The position numbers and the translations under genes were made by a program. A stretch of 64,000 nucleotides of DNA from NCBI GenBank assembly GCA_904066235.2, contig CAJFCV020000001.1:14751291-14815290 (forward strand), in the 5' to 3' direction. Under the pieces are notes generated by a model. That model ran no database searches, was not told the DNA's origin, and worked only from the letters and a program-made list of their open reading frames with translations. Source of the DNA: Bursaphelenchus xylophilus (lineage: Eukaryota > Nematoda > Chromadorea > Rhabditida > Aphelenchoididae). The stretch's first letter is position 1. Each line of letters opens with the position of its first letter. Below, one piece after another: positions 47,004-55,800 of the stretch.

Positions 47004-47020
47004 TGGGTCAAGTCTTCCCA
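47004..47020 (+). promoter_or_regulatory. GGGTCAAGTCTTCCC motif upstream of mrps-31
   Basis: It lies about 55-70 bases before the start codon. An inverted TTGACCC is at 46984-46990. Confidence 0.45.
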
Positions 47021-47073
47021 AATTATTTTCTTTTTTTCTCGGATTGCAAACTCCGGCTGAACCGTGCACTAAA

Positions 47074-48468
47074 ATGCAACGATTAGCAGCCAAATTAATT
47101 CAAAAGCAACTTAGGCCAGTTGCCACTTCTCTCCGGCCATAGTAAGTGTGTTTTTATATTATTTTTTCTTCGAATTCTAGCTCGTCCGACTATGTTGATG
47201 TAGACAAAATCCTGGGCAAAACTTTGCCCAAAGAAGAGAGAAATGCCTTGAAAGATAAACTACAGCTGATCGAAAAGGATTCTTATGACGATGCGATGCC
47301 ATCACAGACGCAGGAACTTTTTGCTGAGACGGAGAGTTTGCTGAGTGACATAACTGTCAAAAAGGAGACGCAACTTCCCTCTAGGTCCTTTCTGAAGCGT
47401 GGAACATCAAGAGCAATGGTGGCTTTGAAGCGCGAAATGTTCTTACGAGCTCAAAGCGTGAGTTTGACAGTTTTATTCATTGTTTTGTTTTTTAGGCCAT
47501 GTACAATATAAAATTTCCTATTTTTGATTTTAGGATGGACTGTCAGAAGAGGATGCTCGCAAGTTGGCTGACAGCGTGGTGGAGAAGGCTGCTCGGCAAT
47601 ATAATCTGAAACAAGACTCGGAATTAGCGAAGCTTCAAGAGGAACAAGCTCAGGAACAGGAAAAAGAGGCAGAAGTTGATGAAAAACAGCAAAAAATCTA
47701 TGAGATGGCTGCTGAATTATTTGAGTAGGTGTCTTGCAACTTTTTCTTACAATTGCGGTCTATGTCAGGCAAACTTCCAAACTTTATACCAATTTTTGTC
47801 ATGTATAATATAATTTTTAGACAAATCTCAGCTCCGGAAACCCAGCAAGCCTCCGGAATGTTCACAAGAGTTAAAATTGAGCCTTCAAAGAAACTCCCAC
47901 GAATTTTTGGAACTTCCGAAGGGGCTTTGGGCATTTTTGACGCCGATAAACTACGTTCATCCGTTGGTACCTTCTGGAATTCGATGGAAGATGAGAAAGC
48001 GACCATCACAAATCTCTCAATGGGTCCGAGGAATGGATTTGAGGAGCAAATTGAATGGACTGAGGGGGGAAAATTGTGGCCTTATCCCATCAACAATGAG
48101 TACCTGTTGGGTGATGAAGAAAAGGTAAAATCTTTACGAAATCGCCTAGAATATTAGTCAATTAGTTAAAGAAAAACCTGGCTATGATTTTTGCGACATT
48201 ATGAACATCCAAAAGCCTTGATTTTCTTCAGGTTCACTTCACGGAGCACATTTTTCTCGATCGATATCTCCAAAAACACAAGCATCTCCCCAAAAGTGGT
48301 CCAGTTGCTCATTTCATGGAGCTGGTGGTGGTCGGTCTCTCCAAAAATCCCTATATGACCCTCAAGAAGAAACATGCGCATCTGGATTCGTTCGCCGAGT
48401 TCTTCAACACCAAAAGAATCAAGGAGATCGAAAAAATGCATGCTGATGAACAAGCAGCTACACTTTGA
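47074..48468 (+). CDS. mrps-31: Mitochondrial ribosomal protein S31 (mS31)
   Basis: Five exons, 47074-47141, 47181-47457, 47534-47724, 47821-48124 and 48232-48468, join to 358 residues. The start MQRLAAKLIQKQLRPVATSL is a typical mitochondrial presequence. A Glu/Gln-rich coiled-coil-like middle follows. The C-terminal segment (FTEHIFLDRYL..GPVAHFMELVVVGLSKNPYM) is the signature of mS31. The gene is convergent with the minus-strand gene that ends at 48644. Confidence 0.92.
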
Positions 48469-48643
48469 AGTTATTGTTCGGAATTTATTGTTTCTTAGGC
48501 TTGTTTTTGTTGATAAAGTAGTTTCTTTACAATTTTCCTTCGATTCAACAGATTTAAAATCGAGTTTTGGAACAGTTCAGTTACTGCTGTCCAGTATAAC
48601 ATGAATTAAGCCGGAAATATCAGTGGATCAAATTTATTCCGCC

Positions 48644-50270
48644 TCAACGGGAGAGAATACGAAGAAAGCGTTGAAAACTGTCCGCCAGAACCTGCGTTTC
48701 TCTCCAATGACTCTGAAATTTGTCATGATTAATATAAAAGTTGCCAAACATTTTTCAATTCATGAAGCAAAAGACTTGGATGGTCTGAAAAATACAGGCG
48801 GGCCAAAAAGTCTTGACATGTCTGCACAGTGCAAGAAATTTGTCAATTTGTCGCGCGGCGACAAGAAAAATTTACGGTGCCCTGCTTTTTGCAACGCACA
48901 GTGCAAAAAGATTGTTTTGAACAGGGTAAACAACGCACAGTGCGCTCTTCTTTCGCACCCCACAGAATTTTTATCGCGCGACAACTTGTCGCACCACTGA
49001 ATTCATCCGCCCGCACGGTGCAAAAAGGTTGTTTTGAACAGGGTAAACAACGCACAGTGCGTTCTTCTTTCGCACCCCACAGAATTTTTATCGCGCGACA
49101 ACTTGTCGCACCACCGAATTCATCCGCCCGCACAGTGCAAAAAGGTTGTTTTGAACAGGGTAAACAACGCACAGTGCGTTCTTCTTTTGCACCCCACAGA
49201 ATTTTTATCGCGCGACAACTTGTCGCACCACCGAATTCATCCGCCCGCACGGTGCAAAAAGATTGTTTTGAACAGGGTAAACAACGCACAGTGCGTTCTT
49301 CTTTCGCACCCCACCGAATTTTTATCGCGCGACAACTTGTCGCAACACCGAATTCATCCGCCCGCACGGTGCAAAAACATGTCAAAAATTTTTGGCCCTC
49401 CATGATTGCAAAATACCTTTTCCCGCTCGCATTGCCCCACAACCACTTGGATGGCCTGGCAAATCGCCGGGAATGGCATTTCTCCGGCAGCCAGCGGCAG
49501 ATTCCGATGATACTCTCCAAGCCGACGTTTCAGCATTTCATGCCCATGCACTCGGTCGGCTCGATCTACGAGCTCCGAGGTCAACTCGAAAGCACTCTTA
49601 TTTTCGTTCCCTTCGACCTAAAAGGTGTTCTGTAAATTGGGGATACGGTAGTATTTTACCTCGATCAAAATTTGCTGTCCATTCCGATGAGAGGCCAGCT
49701 TGCCATGGTATTTGGAGGCTGGTTTCTGGTCCATCGGACTTGAGGAGGCCGAAAATGGCAAGTGGAACCACCGGCTTTTCTATTTGTATGAAAAAAATGA
49801 AATCTGAATGTTACTCATGATAAAAAATTGCTGAATGGATTTTTTTGGTCCCAAAATTGGATGAAACTTCCTGAGAAGAGCCAGAAATTGACTAGAGGAA
49901 TTATCAGCGGCATGAAGAGTTAAGAGCAATGAATGTTTCCATCGCAAATGAGATTTTCTGATTTCAGGCTGAGTAACATAATGTCTTTCAAAAGGGATAA
50001 AAAATTAGATCCTCTAAAAATTTTTACGCAATTTTGCATGTGGTTGGGATACCGTACGGCCGTAGTTTAAATTTTTTTCATCAATTTAGAATTTTCCCTT
50101 TGTCAACCTTTAGGTCCCACCACGAAAACAAAACATTGTTTGCGCCGGCGGAAAAATCAACTCAAAACTTGGTCGAAATTCTGTCTTCGAGATCTCGGCT
50201 TCATTACCGCACCATCGGGAAGCGCAGCACGGTATATCCCGACTTTTCCGCTCATCTTAACCATGACCAT
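48644..50270 (-). CDS. Small protein of unknown family, four exons
   Basis: Exons 50208-50270, 49660-49779, 49417-49617 and 48644-48712 join in phase 0 throughout to about 150 residues (145 if the start is the ATG at 50255, MSGKVGIYRAALPDG). The protein has a central KYHGKLASHRNGQQILIE, then SAFELTSELVDRADRVHGHE, and an amphipathic helical C-terminus. Consistent phase, canonical GT/AG sites and a sense-oriented intronic TTTTCGTGGTGGGAC (50112-50127) support it. The last intron contains a 600-bp palindrome-rich TIR element. No family recognised. Confidence 0.6.
48796..49405. mobile_element. Enlarged CTAGGCGGGCC-family element with four 117-bp units
   Basis: Left CAGGCGGGCCAAAAAGTCTT and right ACATGTCAAAAATTTTTGGC are degenerate versions of the E2/E6 termini. 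Inside, units starting GTGCAAAAAGRTTGTTTTGA repeat at 48901, 49018, 49135 and 49252, exactly 117 bases apart. Each carries two GCACNGTGC palindromes and the pair CGCGCGACAACTTGTCGCAC. Confidence 0.85.
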
Positions 50271-51698
50271 GCCAGGCTTCGGCCGCTCCGGCCTAAAACG
50301 GCCGTATCCTGCGTTGGAGGTAGAGAACACGAAGAAAGTCCAGACCGACCTGCTTTCATGGATCAAACCGCAGGAAACAGCACCCAGAATCCTGAAAAGC
50401 ATCACTGTTCCGGCCAATTGCGTCAAGGCAGTCGAGAAGGCGACAGCTACCGCGTTTGCCTTGGGATTCGACTATTTGCGCTTTCCAAAAGTTCGTCGGC
50501 CACCTCCAAAACAATGCCATTTGGACTGCTGTTGTAAGTTTCGGTTTTTTTTTCTTCTGAAATTTAGGATTTTTGAAACTTTTTGTAAAATTTGGAGATT
50601 GATCTCATGGTGAAGGTAACATTGGTGAATTGTTTGGATTTTCTTTGATAAAACAGGTATCCAATGTATTTTCGAGTCGTACTATGACCTCATCTGCCCT
50701 TTTAAACAAAAGAACGGCTTTTGTTGCATCAAAATTGCGCGGACTCAGCTGATTTTTCCTTACGGGACCTCCTAGCAAGTATTGTCGTAATTTAGGTCTG
50801 AAACGCCGCTAAGGGAGGTTTTTTTTGTAGATTGCTTGAGTAACTGATTATATTGCTCCCATTTTTGTACATGAGGTTATATTCTAGCTTTGGATGTTGT
50901 AGATGAGATTATATTTTAGCTGCAGTAACTGATGGAAAGAAGTCAGAAGAACAGTTCTGCAATGATAAAGAGAGTGAGAGGTTTCTACTCGCAATTTTGA
51001 AGAGATTCGCGCTTGCATATTTGCCCACAGTCGTCGATTCAACGCCAGAAATTCCCGAGTTTGATTCAGACGAGGAAGCAGAAGCTCCGGATTGGATCAA
51101 AGGTTTTAATGGTATGTTAACTTGGTCTTCGAAAATGTAATTAGTGTGGAATGAATGTGATATTGTTCATTTATAGAAGCAATGAGGTATGGTGGGATGG
51201 TGGACTTCCCAGACTGGCTGTTCACGCGCGTGAAACGATTGGATGTCTCAGAGGTCGCGGAAAAAGTAAACTGTCGTAAGTAATTTTCAATATTACACCT
51301 TTTTTTGGGTTTTAGAAGAGCCTGTCACAGAAGACGAAATTTGCACAGTGCTCAAGACGGACTATGTTCCGACAGATGGCCCCATCTCTAAGGGATATCG
51401 ATTCGATCCGAAATGGTTTGACCTGTACCCTTGGACGGTCTATTCACCACTTCAGAATGGTGTCTACTGCCGCGTTTGCGCTATATTCAGCAACCCAGCG
51501 GTCTATGTCCGAAATCAGAACTTGGTAGGACGACCATTCCTCAAATTCAAGGACAAAATGTTTGGTTCCAACAAAAGCACTCGACTACTTCGACTGGAAA
51601 GACATGGGAATGCTCAGTTTCACTTCGACGCCCTCAGAGCCGCCAATGAATTCATCAACACTCTGAAAAACAAATCGCCGATCATTCAGCTGGAATAG
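50263..51698 (+). CDS. TTF-type zinc-finger protein, hAT transposase-derived
   Basis: Exons 50263-50533, 50920-51111, 51177-51275 and 51316-51698 join in phase to 314 residues. The last exon reads FDPKWFDLYPWTVYSPLQ, then VYCRVCAIF and, after a gap, LVGRPFLKFKDKM and RLERHGNAQFHFDAL. The WF..YPW..YS..CxxC..H....H order matches the TTF-type zinc finger found at the N-terminus of hAT-like transposases. The catalytic hAT domain is absent, and an acidic stretch (EFDSDEEAEAPDW) precedes it. Such proteins may be domesticated DNA-binding factors. The upstream exon is less certain because its start lies within 8 bases of the divergent gene's start. Confidence 0.68.
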
Positions 51699-52835
51699 GA
51701 CTCCACGGGTAAAAGTCCTGGTCAATAAATGTCTTTTCGAGTTAATGTAATGTATAATAATATTTTTTCTCTCCGATGTTTTGCCTTTCTCGACCCAATG
51801 TTCTTTCATTATTCAATTTGCCGCGTTATTTTGTAATAAAAATTTGTTTCGACTAGTGCAAGATCAAGAAATGTTAATTCACCGATTTAACTTTATAGAA
51901 TTGCAGGTATAAGAAGTCTCAGTATTATGCAGGACACAAACCAAGAATTTATTACATCTGAAAAATTTGTATGTTATCCATGACATCAGATGGATGTGGC
52001 TCAAAAATGTTGTAAATTCAAGTGAGATTTCTCGTTTTTTAAATTAAAAGTGGAGGGATAAGCCTTTTGTAAAAGTTTTCTACCCAAATATTTATTAAAA
52101 TCTCGATAGCAATCGCTCTTTCACATCCAAAGGCCATCAAGTACAACACTATGGAGAAAGTTTCGAGAAAAGGAAGTGAAAACAAGTGATTCACGCAGTT
52201 TTATGTCCCACAAAAGGTCCACAAAATTTTACAACCCTTCGCACGGAACCGAAAAATTTTATGGCCCGAAAAAGCGCGTCACAATGACCATTTTTTCCGA
52301 ACGCATCGAAGAACAATTTTTCGTTATTTCGGTTGGGGTTTTTTCGAAGCGCGTTCGTTTCCCGCTAAAATACCTTCCTATTGCTCGTGCCTTTCCAGTA
52401 ACGTGAGATTTTTTCGTTTTCACATTTATTTTTCACAAAAATAAAAGAATTTTGTTATGGGCCCTATGTGTAATATAGATTTGATTTTTATTGTTTATTC
52501 CTGGACGTCTGCTGGGATTTTTTTTTTGGAAATCATGAGAATGCACCGCGGAGAACGTGATATAGGGTGTTTCCTCTCGGTTGAACGGCGGGAAATCATT
52601 TGGAATTTGCTTTTATAAATTAGTTCCAAGTATAATATAAATAGGTCTATTTTGGTTCGAATTCAGCTGGTTTTTTAGGAATTTTTTTTTCAGAAAGCTC
52701 AAATATGAGGTGCTTTTGCTGTTTGCGTTTTCAAAATTTTAATTTGGATTATTTTTGTTTGTTAACTTGCGTTTTAGACTCTCATGTGCAATATTATTTT
52801 TTTCAGATCCGGCCGGTTTTTTATCCGTGACGGCC
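51699..52835. other. Interval between the TTF gene and usp-48
   Basis: AATAAA at 51724 probably ends the TTF transcript. TTTTTTTCAG just before 52806 is a strong acceptor 30 bases before the usp-48 ATG, suggesting trans-splicing or a 5' UTR intron. No other gene was recognised. Confidence 0.45.
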
Positions 52836-55800
52836 ATGGGTAAGCCCCAGAGCGGTTATAAGAAGGCAAGACGACATAAAGCTAAGGTTTGTTATCAATT
52901 TTTACACAGGTTTATTGGTGTTTAGGATAACAAGGATCAGCTAAGTCAAGACCTCCGCGATTTACCTGCAGAACTTGATTTCGACAGTTGTTTAAAAATC
53001 TACGGGTTATTGAACAAGAAATGTGACGCGCACGGAACACCAAGTCCCAAGTAGGTATACTTTTCAACGAGTTATTGAATCTATGGCTGGTGTAATTTAA
53101 CATCGAGTTTTAGAGTTAAGAACTGCCGGAGGAATCCATATTGCATTCACAGAGTTGGTAATGAAAAGTGGGAAAAGTTTAAGCGCGGCACGGTCGATCA
53201 GCAAGCACCACAATTGACTCGGAGGGATGTTGAGAAACAGCCCTGTGGCTTATCAAATTTTGGCAATTTTTGTTATGTGAACAGCTTTCTACAGGTAAGG
53301 TTCATTGTTTTTATGAATTTTCTCGGCTTTTAGGTGCTTCTTCAATGCGTTTCTTGATTTTAATTAAAGTTTAAGGCAAAAACTTATATTGAACTTGGTA
53401 TCAGACGAAGAAAATGTTAATGTTGACCGGTATTGTTGCAGATCTGGTTCAACGACCTTTCATTTCGGCAGATAATTTATCAGTGGAGGTCTGATCCGGA
53501 TTGGAAGCCATCAGAGGGCACAAAATTGGACATCCAAGCCGTCATGAATTGTCTACAAGAGCTCTTTCTAACCATGCAAATAACCCCATATGTCAGTTCA
53601 TTTTTTTCTTTTTATTCTGGTTTTAGGAGTTTACTAACGCACTCGACTTTATCAGCCTGCTGAAGTTGGACAACGAACAGCACGACGTCCAGGAATTCAC
53701 GATCCTGTTCTTCGATGCGTTGGATCGACACCTTTTGACGCACCCAAGCGGAGAACCCTTCCGAAACGCCATAAAATCACGCTATGAAGGCGTGAATCGA
53801 CAGATTGTTCTCTGCAGTTGCGGCAACAGGAGCGTCAAGGAGGATATGTTCATGTCTTTAACATTGACAATCGACGGATGTAACACTCTCCAAAAAGCAC
53901 TGGACGGCTACTTTACGCCCGAAGAACTCAGCGATTTCAAATGTTCGAAGTGTGGAAAAAGTGGAGGGACCACGAGGGCCAATGAAACAGCGAAATTACC
54001 GCCGGTTTTGTTGCTACAATTGAATCGGTACACCTATGATCAGTAAGTGGCATGGGTAACATAATTTTTACAGGGTTTGATAGGAAATCTTGGTATACAG
54101 GGCTTGTGGGCTCAAAGAGGGACATTTTTGTGGATGGGCTGTTAAAAAATTCTTGGAATTACAAATTCCATAATTTTTTGTCATGGATAATATAAAAATG
54201 TCTTGTTTTGTCTAAATTTCCTTGATTATTTGTATGGATGAAGTTGAAATAGATGAATTATGATGCCATCTTTGATTGTAAATAAAAATAATTTTTAGAT
54301 ATGGCCGGAATAAGAAGATTGGAAGCGCTATTCAATATCCCCGAGAATTGTACAGCACGGATCTGAGGTACTGCACCGAGGATGAAGAGCAGCAGCCGAT
54401 AAAATATAACCTGAGTGCGGTCATGATTCACGAAGGCGCCTCCGCAAACTGCGGCCATTACTATGATCTCATCAAGGACCCAAATACCGACAAATGGTTT
54501 ATTTACAATGATAAAGTAAGATTTTGAGGAGGAAACGGGAACTGGGACGATTGGGGAAACTAATAGATAACATAATAAATCGCCTGTGGATGACAAATCC
54601 CTCAGACTTTCTTTCCAAAAACATCAAATATTCTCCAAGTCACCCCCAAATCACCGTTTCATCCGGAGTTGGGCGATTGCGGAAACCGAAAAGTATTATT
54701 TTTTTCGGTGCAAGTGTTGAAATTAGGATAATCGAGGGTGCTGATTTCGAAAATGACATTCATTTTTTTTGATCTTTACTTTTTTCCTTGAGTAGTACTG
54801 TAAAGTAATAATTTTTTGATTTTTTTTACAAATACTCGATTTGAGGGGTTTCGATGGTGCTGATTTCGAAAATCTTATTCATTTTTTATATGCTGCTTTC
54901 AAATCAGAAAACAATGAATAAGATTTTCGAAATCAGCACCATCGAAACCTCCTAAATCGAGTATTTGTGAAAAAAAATCAAAAAATTACTACTTTACAGT
55001 ACTACGTGAAGAAAAGTTAAGGAAAAATGAATGTCATTTTCGAAATCAGCACCCTCGATTATCCTAATTTCGACACTTGCAACGAAGAAAAATAATACCT
55101 TTCGGTTTCCCCAATCGTTCAACTCCGGATGAAACGGTGATTTGGGGGTGACTTGGAGAATATTTGATGTTTTTGGAAAGAAAGTTTGAGGGATTTTCCA
55201 TATACAGGCGATTTATTATGTTATCCATGATTTAGGAGGTCTCCCAAACAAAAATCCCCGGTTTCAACCCCGAAAAGAACGCCACAGCGAAGGGAACGTC
55301 GGATATGAAAGGCTGCTATGGGCTGATCTATCGGATAGAGGACGAATCCAAACTGAACATCGAAAATTCACTTTCAAATCAGGTACCCACAAACTCAAAA
55401 GAACTGGAATTACCGGCTCCGGAGATTGTCTCAAAGGTCGAAACTAAGGTAAGAGGAAAGAATGAGATTTTTTTTTTAATTTTAGTATTAAAATTAAATG
55501 AAATGGACGCAAAATTTTTTGAATTAACCTTATTTTAGCTGAACGACACCTTCCAAAGAGAAAGTCGAGATGGCGACCGCTCCTACGAGCTCTGGCAAAA
55601 GTGCATCGACGAAAAACAGGAGGCCCTGGAAAGACTCTGGGTCCTGATGGAGGTAAGAACCGAGAAGAGGGAGAAAATTTTTGAGTTTAGGTCGAAAATG
55701 GAGATGTGGCCAAGAAAAAACCCTCATCAATTGCGTTCGTCCCCACGGAACTCCTCTCCGAAATCCATGCCAAGGAGTTCAAGTGCATAGAAACGATGAA

